Shown: positions 33,550 through 42,492, counted from the stretch's first letter. The stretch is 64,000 bases of DNA from Piscirickettsiaceae bacterium (GCA_013215775.1 JABSQO010000001.1:1-64000), one strand, 5' to 3'. Made by a program: numbers and translations. Notes: a model not told the origin generated them from the letters alone.

Positions 33550-34884
33550 ATGATTCATAAACGTAAATTGCTGTCTTTTTCAGTCTCAATAATAAGTGCT
33601 GCCTTAATGTCTGTGCCAGTTCTAGCTCAGACGATTACCGAGGCTGTTGAAAAAACGATTCAAAGCAACCCACAAATATTGGCCGAATCTAGCCGTAGTC
33701 TTAGTGTTGATCAAACAATCGATCAAGCTCGTTCAGGTTATTACCCTAAAGTAGATTTAAGTCTAGGTGCTGGTTACGAAAGATCAGATACTCCAACAAC
33801 CAGACCAGACCACAATAAATCATATCATCGCGGTGAGGCCGAAATAACAGCCACACAAATGTTATACGATGGTCTTGCTACTAAAAACAGCATCGATCAA
33901 ACTACATCTCTGTCTGAATCTGCAGGTTATAGTGTGGCTGATACGACTGAAACAACAAGTCTCAGTGCTATCCAAGTCTATCTTGATGTATTACGTGGAA
34001 ATCAACTGGTTTCGTTCACTGAAGATAATTTAAATAGTCACGAGCGAATTAATTCACAAATCCAACTACGTGCAGATAGTGGCGTAGGTACTCAAGCAGA
34101 TGTTGATCAATCAACGGGGCGTGTTGCACTTTCACAAGCCAATTTAGCGGCTAACCAAGGCAACGTTGTAGATGCAAGAACCAACTACCTTCGTGTTATT
34201 GGTAATGTGCCCGAAGCACCTATTGATCCAAGTGATGAATGTTGTAACGATGTGCCAGCCACTTTAGATGATGCAATTGAAATTGCCTATCACCAGCATC
34301 CCGCACTCCGCTCATCTATTGCAGAGCATGAAGCAGCTTTAGCACAACAACAAGGTGCTTACGCACCAATGGAACCCCGTGTTGATTTAGAACTCAGCAT
34401 GAGTGCCGACAATAATTTAGATGGTATTTCTGGACATAATAATGATGCTTTAGCGATGTTCCGTCTGCGCTACAACCTACTTAATGGTGGTGCAGATGCA
34501 GCACGAATCGACGAAACAGAGTTCCTAAGTGAACAAGCAAAAGAAAATGCCAACATTGCTAAACGTGACATAGAACAAGAGGTACGTTTAGCTTGGAATG
34601 CGCTTGATTCAATTACCAGCCGCCTACAATATTTAGAGTCACATGTTCAATCATCAGAAAAAACGCGTGACGCTTATCAACAACAGTTCAATCTAGGTCA
34701 AAGAACATTAATTGATTTACTGGATACTGAGAACGAACTACTAACGGCTCGCATTAATCACACTAACGCCTATTATGACCGTATCTATGCTTGTTACTGG
34801 TTAACAGAAACTATGGGTAAATTGCTAGAATCATTAGAACTAGCATCACCTGAACAAGCAATTACTGTATCTAGTGCGGAATAA
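33550..34884 (+). CDS. TolC-family outer-membrane export channel
   Basis: A 444-residue protein with a cleavable signal peptide (LLSFSVSIISAALMSVPVLAQ) and two tandem OEP repeats. The first starts ITEAVEKTIQSNPQILAESSRSLSVDQTIDQARSGYYPKVDLSLGAGYE, the second TLDDAIEIAYHQHPALRSSIAEHEAALAQQQGAYAPMEPRVDLELSMS. The form is closest to TolC proteins of type I secretion or adhesin export (LapE/AggA-like). No ABC or membrane-fusion partner lies nearby. It ends with a terminator at 34926-34958. Operon with the OmpA-like lipoprotein. Confidence 0.9.
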   Translation: MIHKRKLLSFSVSIISAALMSVPVLAQTITEAVEKTIQSNPQILAESSRSLSVDQTIDQARSGYYPKVDLSLGAGYERSDTPTTRPDHNKSYHRGEAEITATQMLYDGLATKNSIDQTTSLSESAGYSVADTTETTSLSAIQVYLDVLRGNQLVSFTEDNLNSHERINSQIQLRADSGVGTQADVDQSTGRVALSQANLAANQGNVVDARTNYLRVIGNVPEAPIDPSDECCNDVPATLDDAIEIAYHQHPALRSSIAEHEAALAQQQGAYAPMEPRVDLELSMSADNNLDGISGHNNDALAMFRLRYNLLNGGADAARIDETEFLSEQAKENANIAKRDIEQEVRLAWNALDSITSRLQYLESHVQSSEKTRDAYQQQFNLGQRTLIDLLDTENELLTARINHTNAYYDRIYACYWLTETMGKLLESLELASPEQAITVSSAE

Positions 34885-34925
34885 ACTTAACTTTATATAT
34901 AGTTAGTCACGTTAGAAACATATAT

Positions 34926-34958
34926 AAGGCTTGGTCTATTTTTAGATCAAGCCTTTTT
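34926..34958 (+). terminator. Rho-independent terminator after the TolC gene
   Basis: AAGGCTTGGTCTA-TTTT-TAGATCAAGCCTT with one G:T pair, followed by TTT. Confidence 0.88.
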
Positions 34959-34959
34959 A

Positions 34960-35170
34960 ATACCGTAGATTCCCGCTTTCGCGAGAATGACAAACATTCC
35001 TCCGTCACTCTGTGCTTATCCACTCGTCATTCCCCATTCCGCACATTCTTTCCCTGTGTCATTCCGTACACTTTCCTGCCGTTATTGCGACACAATCCAA
35101 TCACGCTCGTCATTGCATTGCGAACACTTTTCCCCGTCATTCCGTACTTGATACGGAATCCAACAACCAT
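34960..35170 (+). repeat. Cluster of palindromic REP-like repeats
   Basis: Several short palindromic units in a gap of 530 bp between the TolC and porin genes: TTCCCGCTTTCGCGAGAATGAC near 34972, repeated 'CGTCATTCC' words, and ATTCCGTACTTGATACGGAAT near 35139. The same units recur at 37618-37637 and 37963-37996 beside the GIY-YIG gene. From 35171 to 35416 there is only an AT-rich promoter region. ORFs in the track here follow the repeats and are not genes. Confidence 0.7.
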
Positions 35171-35416
35171 AAAAGCGAAAACAATTTTTCCCTTTCTCAA
35201 AGAAAGCGAATGCTCCAGATATAATAGAAACCACAATATATCTATCTTTCACCTTAACTTGTGGTAAAAATAATACAAAACTTAAAGTAATTTCTATTTT
35301 TGTTGCAAAAGTGTTGCAAACCTCCTCCAGATGTGGAAAATACAACGTTAACCGAGTTTATCTCTGGTTACGAGAAGAAATAAGTAATCTGTTAACAACA
35401 ATAAAGGTATACAGAA

Positions 35417-36580
35417 ATGACATTTAACAAAAAAGTATTAGCTGGTCTAGTTGCGCTTGCAGCTGCAAGCTCTGCTCAATCAGCAACATTAGTCGCTGAA
35501 GATGGTTGGGAAGTTAAAGTTGGTGGTTTAATCAACCAATTTTTAGTTTACACTGACGATGATAACGGTGAAGACAACACAGAAATTCGTGATGGTCTTT
35601 TACCAGCATTCTTGAACTTTGATTTTAAAGCACCAACAATGAATGGTCTTGATATCGCTGCTCATATTTCTATCAGCCCTGGTACAAACCAATCTAGCTA
35701 TGACACATTTGAACAACGTGAAGTTTACTTCACTGTAGACGGTTCATTCGGTCAAATCTTAGCAGGTAAAGCATTAGGTCTTTATGGTTCACACAACATC
35801 CTAACTGAGCAAACTCTCTGGGGTGTTGGTTACGGTACAGGCGGTAACGGTGGTACAACTCTAGGTGGTATCGGTCTTGGTTATGACTACGCTGCTTGGC
35901 GTTCACAGTTCAAATGGACTTCACCTGACATGAACGGCTTTAAAATTGCTGTAGCAATTGTTGATAGCACTGATGGTGGTTTACTTCTATCTGGCAAACC
36001 AACTGGTCCTCTTTCAACGGGTCAAGAAGATTCTGAAGATTTACGTTACGAAATTGACTTCTCTTACGCGGGCACAATGGATAACGGTAGTTACTCTGCA
36101 TGGTTATCTGCAATGACTCAAGACCATGATGCTCTTGCTGACGATGCTCAAGCATGGACTGTCGGTGGTACATTAACAATGGGTAATTTTGAGTTTATGG
36201 CTCAATACTCTGATTCTGAAGATGCAACTAACGCTACTGCTGAAACATACGTAGCTGGTTCATTTGTAATTGATGAGCCTGCAGCAGCTTCTGAAAAATT
36301 AGAGTGGAGTCAATACATCGTTCAAGCGGGTTACCGTTTCGGTGGTACTACTTTAGTGTCTGTTAACTACTCTGAACTTACAGATGATAGTTCATCAGCT
36401 CTTAGAGCTGCACGTTACGGTGACGCTAGTGATGATACTATCGAACGTTTCACTCTTGGTGTATACCATGATGTAAACGCTAACCTTAAATTGGTTGCTG
36501 AGTGGACAAACGTAGAAGACGATGCTGATGCTGGTTTAGACCAAGACATCTACTCTATCGGTGGTTTCGTATTCTTCTAA
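35417..36580 (+). CDS. Outer-membrane porin
   Basis: A 387-residue protein with signal peptide NKKVLAGLVALAAASSAQSA. The mature part alternates polar and aromatic residues in strands (WEVKVGGLINQFLVYTDDDN, GQILAGKALGLYG, YIVQAGYRFGGTTLVSVNYS) and ends with SIGGFVFF, the C-terminal Phe required for BAM-dependent insertion. The FGQILAGKALGLYG segment is typical of trimeric general porins. Codon use is strongly biased to few codons, as in highly expressed genes. It ends with a strong terminator. Ion selectivity cannot be read. Confidence 0.9.
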   Translation: MTFNKKVLAGLVALAAASSAQSATLVAEDGWEVKVGGLINQFLVYTDDDNGEDNTEIRDGLLPAFLNFDFKAPTMNGLDIAAHISISPGTNQSSYDTFEQREVYFTVDGSFGQILAGKALGLYGSHNILTEQTLWGVGYGTGGNGGTTLGGIGLGYDYAAWRSQFKWTSPDMNGFKIAVAIVDSTDGGLLLSGKPTGPLSTGQEDSEDLRYEIDFSYAGTMDNGSYSAWLSAMTQDHDALADDAQAWTVGGTLTMGNFEFMAQYSDSEDATNATAETYVAGSFVIDEPAAASEKLEWSQYIVQAGYRFGGTTLVSVNYSELTDDSSSALRAARYGDASDDTIERFTLGVYHDVNANLKLVAEWTNVEDDADAGLDQDIYSIGGFVFF

Positions 36581-36637
36581 AGTTTACAAAAACTGCTTAA
36601 CGTTTCAAATCGTATGATTTGATTCGAGTGTAAGATT

Positions 36638-36673
36638 AAAAAAGCCTCAGCCTTCTGGTTGGGGCTTTTTTTT
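36638..36673 (+). terminator. Rho-independent terminator after the porin
   Basis: AAAAAGCCTCAGCC-TTCT-GGTTGGGGC followed by nine T. Confidence 0.9.
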
Positions 36674-36675
36674 GC

Positions 36676-36880
36676 CCGTCATTACGGGAAGTGCAACGAC
36701 GACGCAATCTACTTGCCCTCTCCCGTCATTGCGAGCACAGCGAAACAATCTACCCCTATGGATTATCACGGGACTTCATCCCTCGAATGACAAACCTTCC
36801 GTCATTGCGAGAAGTGACACGACGACGCAATCTAATCCTTCTGGATTGCCACGGGACTTCATCCCTCGCAATGACAGTTC
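36676..36880 (+). repeat. Tandem 'CGTCATTGCGAG' intergenic repeats
   Basis: Three or more diverged copies of CGTCATTGCGAG-(AG)-GACGACGCAATCTA, with the complementary ATTGCCACGGGACTTCATCCCTCGCAATGAC forming inverted pairs. This is a dispersed, palindrome-rich intergenic repeat. Track ORFs at 36672 and 36691 are translations of it. Nothing else is seen up to dhaL. Confidence 0.75.
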
Positions 36881-36964
36881 ATCTATTTTCCTCTGTACTC
36901 TCCGTGTCTCTGTGGTAAATTTAGCTATTATTATTTAATAAAACATCATCACACCGGAATGACT

Positions 36965-37585
36965 ATGACCATATTATTGCCGACGATTATTAATGCCATA
37001 CAAAATACGATTGATGAAAATTCAACTGAAGTAACTGAATTAGATAAAGCCATTGGTGATGGTGATCATGTGGTGAATTTACAACGAGGCTTAGATGCCT
37101 TATCACAAATCAGTGACGAATTAAGTTCGATGACATGGTCTGCTGCTTTTATGAAAATAGGTATGACTTTAATGTCCACTATGGGAGGCGCTTCAGGCTC
37201 TCTATTCGGCTCGATGTTTATTAGCATGGCTAAGGCGGCTAAAGATAAAGAACTTAATGCTATCTCCTTTGCAGAAATATTTAATCAGGGTATCGAATCC
37301 GTTAAACAGCGTGGCAAATCTGATATCGGCGAAAAGACCATGTTAGATACTTTGATTCCTGTTGCAAATAGTCTACAAACCGATGTGGCAAACAATATTG
37401 ATTACCATCAAATGCTCGAAAACATTGTTCGGCAAGCCATTAAAGGAATGGAATCAACTAAAGAATTGATCGCCACCAAAGGTCGCGCTTCTTTTCTTGG
37501 AGAACGTGCTATTGGCCATATTGATCCTGGAGCTAGGACTAGTCAACTTATGATTTGTGCTGTTGTTGCTGTTTTAAAACAATAA
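36965..37585 (+). CDS. dhaL: Dihydroxyacetone kinase, DhaL subunit
   Basis: A protein of about 206 residues from the second ATG (36965), which has GGA six bases upstream; the first ATG at 36959 has almost no space. The metal and nucleotide site is in AIGDGDHVVNLQRGL near residue 30. MGGASGSLFGSMF and SFLGERAIGHIDPGARTS are standard DhaL motifs. DhaL holds the nucleotide and phosphorylates dihydroxyacetone bound to DhaK. DhaK is 440 bp away on the other strand with a GIY-YIG gene between. No DhaM phosphotransferase is in the window, so the phosphate source is uncertain. Confidence 0.9.
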   Translation: MTILLPTIINAIQNTIDENSTEVTELDKAIGDGDHVVNLQRGLDALSQISDELSSMTWSAAFMKIGMTLMSTMGGASGSLFGSMFISMAKAAKDKELNAISFAEIFNQGIESVKQRGKSDIGEKTMLDTLIPVANSLQTDVANNIDYHQMLENIVRQAIKGMESTKELIATKGRASFLGERAIGHIDPGARTSQLMICAVVAVLKQ

Positions 37586-37617
37586 ATTCACCACAAAGTC
37601 ACAGAAGATAATCAGTC

Positions 37618-37637
37618 ATTCCCGCGAAAGCGGGAAT
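37618..37637. repeat. Palindromic unit beside the GIY-YIG gene
   Basis: ATTCCCGCGAAAGCGGGAAT: 8-bp perfect stem and GAAA tetraloop. It lies 10 bp after the GIY-YIG stop. Similar to the unit at 34972. Confidence 0.85.
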
Positions 37638-37646
37638 CCATTGATA

Positions 37647-37937
37647 TCAACATATACTTTGATATAAGTCTCTCCAATTAACATTTTCTTTTTCAATCAA
37701 TTCGGTTTTCCATTGTCGTCGCCATTTTTTTAATTTCTTTTCACGCGAGATGGCCGATGCCATTTCCTGATGAAGTTCATACCAAACTAGATTATGCACG
37801 TGATATTTCTGGCTAAAACCTCCGAATACATTATTCTTGTGTTCCCATATACGCTTAATCAAATTTGATGTTACACCGATATAGAGTGTGCCATTCCTTT
37901 TGCTGGCCAAGATATAAACACAGGGTTGTTTCTCCAT
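37647..37937 (-). CDS. GIY-YIG domain endonuclease-like protein
   Basis: A 96-residue protein. VYILASKRNGTLYIGVTSNLIKRIWEHKNN contains the catalytic VYI, YIG, Arg and His elements of the single-domain GIY-YIG family (UPF0213-like). The C-terminus is basic (SREKKLKKWRRQWKTELIEKEN). It is flanked on both sides by palindromic repeats: a GAAA-loop hairpin 10 bp downstream and ATTCCGTG-N5-CACGGAAT about 30 bp upstream. Such stand-alone nucleases often lie among intergenic repeats. It probably entered between dhaL and dhaK as a unit with its repeats. Confidence 0.85.
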   Translation of the reverse strand: MEKQPCVYILASKRNGTLYIGVTSNLIKRIWEHKNNVFGGFSQKYHVHNLVWYELHQEMASAISREKKLKKWRRQWKTELIEKENVNWRDLYQSIC

Positions 37938-37962
37938 AACGCTCCTTGAATATGTGTTTCTG

Positions 37963-37996
37963 CTTCATAGATTCCGTGATTGACACGGAATGACGA
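37963..37996. repeat. Palindromic unit upstream of the GIY-YIG gene
   Basis: GATTCCGTG-ATTGA-CACGGAATGACG, an 8-bp stem. A related unit, ATTCCGTA-CTTGA-TACGGAAT, is near 35139. Confidence 0.8.
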
Positions 37997-38025
37997 AATA
38001 TCCTTTGTAGAAACTTCCAATACAA

Positions 38026-39015
38026 TCAACAACCCCAACGTAAATTAGCGGTATGCACTGGCGCATCCCATAATTCAATAAATTCATCATCGAGCAGAGT
38101 CAAAGTAATAGATGCACCCGCCATCTCTAGTGATGTGGTGTAATTACCCACTAATGACCGTACTACTGCCACACCACGATCTTGCCAATATTGGGCGGCT
38201 AAATCATACATTAAATATAACTCCATTAATGGTGTGCCACCAAAGCCATTAATATGTAGTAATACTCTTTGCCCAGACTGTGGTTTTAAGTCTTCGTCAA
38301 TGGCTGTTGTTAAATGCTTAACAATATCACTGGCACTCGTTAATTCCATCGGTTCACGACCACGTTCTCCGTGTATTCCCACACCCATTTCGATTTCATT
38401 ATCGCCAATATCAAATGTAGGAGACCCTATTGCAGGAACAGTACAGCTCGTCAGTGCGACCCCCATGGAAGCGGTTGCATTATTGACTCGGTCACCTAAA
38501 GCTTTGCACTCAGCTAAACTTGCGCCAGCCTCTGCAGCTGCACCCACTATCTTTTCAACAATAAGTGTCCCCGCTACACCACGGCGACCAGTGCTGTGAT
38601 CTTTTGGTAATGAAACATCATCACTGACCAGTACTGTTTCATGTTCACAATCCAACATTTCTGCAGCAATTTCAAAATTCATCACATCACCAGCATAGTT
38701 CTTAACTATAAATAAAACTCCGCCACCTGTTTCAACAGCTTCAACTGCGGCCATCATTTGATCCGGTGTAGGGGATGTGAAGATTTGACCTGGGCATGCG
38801 GCATCTAACATGCCTTTTCCGACTAATCCTGTGTGCAAAGGCTCATGACCAGAACCTCCGCCTGACACTAGTACCACTTTGCCGGGGGCAGAATTTTGTT
38901 TCCGATTGATAAAATGAGGCGTTAAATTAAATTGGATAATGTCATCATGCGCTTTGGCAAAACCTGTCAGACTTTCTTCTAATAAGCTTTCAACACCATT
39001 CATTATCTTCTTCAT
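38026..39015 (-). CDS. dhaK: Dihydroxyacetone kinase, DhaK subunit
   Basis: A 329-residue protein. LVSGGGSGHEPLHTGLVGKGML near residue 50 is the DhaK phosphate-binding region, and the covalent substrate His is in MGVGIHGERGREP near residue 220. DhaK forms a hemiaminal with dihydroxyacetone and presents it to DhaL. It begins 18 nt after the HAD phosphatase gene on the same strand. In a RuMP methylotroph this kinase returns dihydroxyacetone to the triose phosphate pool. DhaL is encoded separately on the plus strand. Confidence 0.93.
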   Translation of the reverse strand: MKKIMNGVESLLEESLTGFAKAHDDIIQFNLTPHFINRKQNSAPGKVVLVSGGGSGHEPLHTGLVGKGMLDAACPGQIFTSPTPDQMMAAVEAVETGGGVLFIVKNYAGDVMNFEIAAEMLDCEHETVLVSDDVSLPKDHSTGRRGVAGTLIVEKIVGAAAEAGASLAECKALGDRVNNATASMGVALTSCTVPAIGSPTFDIGDNEIEMGVGIHGERGREPMELTSASDIVKHLTTAIDEDLKPQSGQRVLLHINGFGGTPLMELYLMYDLAAQYWQDRGVAVVRSLVGNYTTSLEMAGASITLTLLDDEFIELWDAPVHTANLRWGC

Positions 39016-39033
39016 TTTGAACTCTCCAGCTAT

Positions 39034-39867
39034 TTATAAATTCTTTAAGGTTTGGCTAATTTCTTGAATATCCGCCATTATCCATGTTGGCTCATAATCC
39101 ACATCTGCAATATCTTGCTCTGACGACACACCCGTTAATACTAAAATACTGCGAATACCAGCATTCACAGCGCCCAAAATATCAGTGTCTAAGCGATCAC
39201 CTATGGCAATGATGTTATTGGGTTCTATCGCTAATATTTCTAAAGCCTGTTGATAAAGAATGGGTTGTGGTTTACCTATACATGTCGGCTTAACGCCCGT
39301 CGCCGCTTCAAGTGCAGCAATGGTACCGCCATTCCCCATCACTTCACCCAATTCTGTTGGCAACGTTGTATCGGCATTAGTTGCAAAAAATTGCGCACCC
39401 GCCCTAATATTAAGCGTGGCTGTTGCCAATTTATCCCACGTTAATTGTCTATCAAGACCTGAAACAACAATATCGGCACCTTGGTCAGTAATTGCCTTGT
39501 CTGGCTGATTAACTTGATACAGATCCGTTAAGATAAAACCCTGTTCAATAAGTGGTTGTCGAAGGCCATCTTCACCAATCACAAAGACACGGCGTTTATC
39601 TGCCGGCAGATGTTTCTTAAGATAACTTGCCGTCGCCATGCTCGAGGTAAGAATCTCTTCTAAAGACACATCAACATCCATTTTAGCTAATTTGTCAACA
39701 TACTGCTGCTGAGTCAAACTAGCATTATTAGTCGCTAAAACAAAAGGAATATTGGCTATTCTCAATGTTGAAAAAAAGTCTACTATGCCATCGACCGGGT
39801 CATTGCCATGCCACAGCACACCATCCATATCGATAATTAATCCACCAACATTCTCTATAATTTCCAT
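39034..39867 (-). CDS. HAD-IIA family phosphatase (NagD/PGP-like)
   Basis: A 277-residue protein. The nucleophile Asp is in GLIIDMDGVLW, motif II in FVLATNNASLT, motif III Lys in CIGKPQPILY and motif IV in IAIGDRLDTDILGA. The cap of about 110 residues between motifs II and III is of C2 (NagD) type. Relatives dephosphorylate small sugar phosphates, phosphoglycolate, p-nitrophenyl phosphate or UMP. It lies directly before dhaK, so a role on triose or glycerol phosphates is likely by context. The pairing of kinase and phosphatase in one unit is unusual. Confidence 0.85.
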   Translation of the reverse strand: MEIIENVGGLIIDMDGVLWHGNDPVDGIVDFFSTLRIANIPFVLATNNASLTQQQYVDKLAKMDVDVSLEEILTSSMATASYLKKHLPADKRRVFVIGEDGLRQPLIEQGFILTDLYQVNQPDKAITDQGADIVVSGLDRQLTWDKLATATLNIRAGAQFFATNADTTLPTELGEVMGNGGTIAALEAATGVKPTCIGKPQPILYQQALEILAIEPNNIIAIGDRLDTDILGAVNAGIRSILVLTGVSSEQDIADVDYEPTWIMADIQEISQTLKNL

Positions 39868-40074
39868 TTCACCAATACTTTATTATCTAAAAATTAATCT
39901 ATCTCAAACAGAGCTTGTCACAAATCAAATCACTCTGTCTAGCTATTTTGAAGCCGCTGTTTTTCCATTGCCCTCTGTGGTAAATTGACAAAGCATGGTG
40001 TTTTGCTATATATTATTCCGGCGTATTTTTGACGTAATTTACTAATTTAATAACCTTTTTAGGAGCATGTCCGC

Positions 40075-40716
40075 ATGGCAAAAGCACTTATTCAAATGGC
40101 TCTAGACTCTCTAGATTTCGACGCGACAATGGCACTTGCTGAGCAAGTAGCACCTTATGTTGACATCTTAGAGATTGGTACACCTTGTATCAAATATAAC
40201 GGTTTAGAACTTGTTACAGCATTAAAAGCAAAATTCCCAGAAAAATTAATCCTAGTTGATCTTAAAACTATGGATGCTGGTGAATATGAATCAACTCCAT
40301 TCTACGAAGCAGGTGGTGACATCTGTACTGTTCTTGGTGCTTCTGATAAAGCAACAATGGGTGGTGTTATCAAAGCCGCTAATGCTAACAATGCTGAAGC
40401 TCAAATTGACTTAATCAGCGTTAAAGATAAAGCAAAATGTGCAACTGAAGCAGCTGCAAATGGCGCTCAAATCATCGGTGTTCACACTGGTCTTGATGCT
40501 CAAGCAGCAGGTCAAACACCTTTTGCTGATTTAAAACTGATTGCTGACTTGAACCTTGGCGTTCGTATTTCAGTTGCCGGTGGTATCAACAAAGATACGA
40601 TCCAAGGCACAGTTCAAGCTGGCGCAACAATCGTTGTTGTTGGTGCTGCAATCTACGGTGCAGATTCTCCAGCTGATTCAGCTAAAGAATTGCGTGCACT
40701 AGTTGACGCAGCATAA
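40075..40716 (+). CDS. 3-hexulose-6-phosphate synthase, copy 1
   Basis: A 213-residue OMP-decarboxylase-superfamily barrel: QMALDSLDFDATMALAEQVAPYVDILEIGTPCIKYNG with ALDSLD and the EIGTP motif, LVDLKTMDAGEYE with the catalytic DxKxxD (DLKTMD), and SVAGGINKDTIQG with VVVGAAIYGADSP for the phosphate. It condenses formaldehyde with ribulose 5-phosphate. AGGAG precedes the ATG. It is the first gene of the RuMP cluster and has its own terminator 22 bp after the stop. Copy 2 is at 42493. The codon bias is typical of high expression. Confidence 0.95.
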   Translation: MAKALIQMALDSLDFDATMALAEQVAPYVDILEIGTPCIKYNGLELVTALKAKFPEKLILVDLKTMDAGEYESTPFYEAGGDICTVLGASDKATMGGVIKAANANNAEAQIDLISVKDKAKCATEAAANGAQIIGVHTGLDAQAAGQTPFADLKLIADLNLGVRISVAGGINKDTIQGTVQAGATIVVVGAAIYGADSPADSAKELRALVDAA

Positions 40717-40737
40717 GCTGAACGCTTACGTTAAAAC

Positions 40738-40770
40738 AAATGAGCAGCCAACATGGCTGCTCATTTATTT
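40738..40770 (+). terminator. Rho-independent terminator after hps copy 1
   Basis: AAATGAGCAGCCA-ACA-TGGCTGCTCATTT, a 13-bp perfect stem, then a T-rich ATTT. Confidence 0.88.
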
Positions 40771-40888
40771 AATAACAACCAGAATCAATTATTGAAAAGC
40801 TGGTTCAAAAAATAGTATTTAACCTTTATATCCTTACAAAAACATAATCTCAGGATATTTAGAACAAATAAAACAGGGGTAGTTTCTT

Positions 40889-41164
40889 ATGAGTAAAAAA
40901 GGTTTATTTGCTTCAATCTGCAGCTTTTTCAGCGGTTTGTGTTCATCTTCATCCACCAGCACTTCATCGGATAACGATGGTTTGACAGGGGTTGAACGTT
41001 ACATCCGTAACCAAGCTACTACAGCATCAACATCTACTGGTGTTGAAAACTATATTCAAAACCAAGCAAGTACAACACCAACTGGCGTTGAACAATATAT
41101 CCAAAATCAAGCTAATGCTGCACAGCTTACAAGTGTTGAGAGATATATCCGCAAGCAAGGCTAA
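40889..41164 (+). CDS. Small four-repeat protein inside the RuMP cluster (91 aa), unrecognised
   Basis: A 91-residue protein, unlike any family I can name. The N-terminus (KKGLFASICSFFSGLCSSSS) is short, hydrophobic and Cys/Ser-rich, like an amphipathic or membrane-touching helix. The rest holds four copies of a 9-10 residue motif, consensus TGVExYIxNQA (TGVERYIRNQA, TGVENYIQNQA, TGVEQYIQNQA, TSVERYIRKQG), spaced 15-18 residues apart by Ser/Thr/Ala linkers. Such even, disordered-linker repeats suggest multivalent binding of a partner. It lies between the first hexulose phosphate synthase and transaldolase on the same strand. A role in gathering RuMP enzymes is inference only. Confidence 0.75.
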   Translation: MSKKGLFASICSFFSGLCSSSSTSTSSDNDGLTGVERYIRNQATTASTSTGVENYIQNQASTTPTGVEQYIQNQANAAQLTSVERYIRKQG

Positions 41165-41334
41165 TAACGCCTTAACAAACATTTAAGGTTTATTCTGCTG
41201 TTGACTCTAGAGCCATAATAATCTCTCGACTTCCAAAGCCCAGCACAATAAACAATTCATTTTTCTGACAATATAACGCCATCCGCGATCTTGTTAGAAT
41301 ATTTTAACTTCACTTTAGAAAGGTATTTTTTAAC

Positions 41335-42318
41335 ATGGCAAATTTACTTGACCAACTTAAAAGTATGACCGTTGTTGTTGCCGACACAGGTAACATCGCT
41401 GCTATTGAGCAATTTACACCTCGTGATGCAACAACAAACCCATCTTTGATTACAGCTGCATCACAAATGCCAGAATATCAAAGCATTGTTGACGACACAT
41501 TAAAAGGCGCACGCGAAACAGTCGGTGCTGATGCTGATGCATCTGAAGTGGTTACGCTTGCTTTTGACCGTCTGGCCGTATCATTCGGTTTAAAAATTCT
41601 TGAAATAGTTCCTAAACGTGTTTCAACAGAAGTTGATGCTCGTTTATCTTATGATACCGATGCAACTATTGCTAAAGGTCGCGACCTTATTGCTCAATAC
41701 GAAGCAGCTGGCGTATCACGTGAACGCATCCTAATTAAAATTGCAGCAACTTGGGAAGGTGTTCAAGCGGCTAAAGTACTTGAACAAGAAGGCATTCACT
41801 GTAACCTAACATTGGTATTTGGTCTTCACCAAGCAATCGCTTGTGCTGAAAATGGCATTACACTCATTTCACCTTTCGTGGGCCGTATCCTAGACTGGTA
41901 CAAAAAAGACACTGGTCGTGATTCTTACCCAGCAGATGAAGATCCTGGTGTTGTATCGGTTACTGAAATCTACAATTACTATAAAAAATTCGGTTATAAC
42001 ACTGAAGTGATGGGCGCAAGCTTCCGTAACTTAGGTGAAATCACTGAGTTAGCAGGTGTTGATCTACTCACCATTGCACCAGCATTACTTGATCAGTTGC
42101 AATCAACTGAAGGCGACTTACCACAAAAATTAAATGCTGATAATGCCGCTTCAATGGATATTGCTAAAATCGATATGGACAAAGCAATGTTTGAAAAAAT
42201 GCATGCCGCAGATCCAATGGCTACTGAAAAACTAGCTGAAGGTATTGATGGTTTTGCAAAAGCACTAGAAGTGCTTGAAGAATTACTTGCCAATCGTCTA
42301 GCAGAAATTGAAGCTTAA
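41335..42318 (+). CDS. tal: Transaldolase
   Basis: A 327-residue class I aldolase-type enzyme. [13 protein letters not shown] near residue 25, the Schiff-base Lys in [16 protein letters not shown] near residue 140, [36 protein letters not shown] and [11 protein letters not shown] are all present. It exchanges dihydroxyacetone units between sugar phosphates and regenerates ribulose 5-phosphate in the RuMP cycle. It lies between the two hexulose phosphate synthase genes. AAAGG lies upstream of the ATG. The 3' end has a terminator. Confidence 0.96.
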   Translation: MANLLDQLKSMTVVVADTGNIAAIEQFTPRDATTNPSLITAASQMPEYQSIVDDTLKGARETVGADADASEVVTLAFDRLAVSFGLKILEIVPKRVSTEVDARLSYDTDATIAKGRDLIAQYEAAGVSRERILIKIAATWEGVQAAKVLEQEGIHCNLTLVFGLHQAIACAENGITLISPFVGRILDWYKKDTGRDSYPADEDPGVVSVTEIYNYYKKFGYNTEVMGASFRNLGEITELAGVDLLTIAPALLDQLQSTEGDLPQKLNADNAASMDIAKIDMDKAMFEKMHAADPMATEKLAEGIDGFAKALEVLEELLANRLAEIEA

Positions 42319-42348
42319 TTTCTCAAGATTATTGCAGTAACAAACTTG

Positions 42349-42388
42349 TCGACCCTAATTCCTTAATTGGAACTAGGGTCGATATTTT
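42349..42388 (+). terminator. Rho-independent terminator after tal
   Basis: TCGACCCTAATTCC-TTAATT-GGAACTAGGGTCGA with one G:T pair, followed by TATTTT. Confidence 0.85.
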
Positions 42389-42492
42389 AAAAGCCGGCTC
42401 AATTGACATTGTGCGGGCTTGTGAATTATAGTTATTAGTCGCGTATTTGACGTGTACTAAAAATAAATATACTACTTTAAGGAGTAAGTAAC

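Noticed and set aside
34960-35345. Track ORFs on both strands between the TolC and porin genes
   Set aside because: They follow palindromic repeats, overlap each other on both strands and have no ribosome site or family pattern.
36672-36938. Track ORFs of 88 and 75 aa
   Set aside because: They are translations of the CGTCATTGCGAG repeats in two frames.
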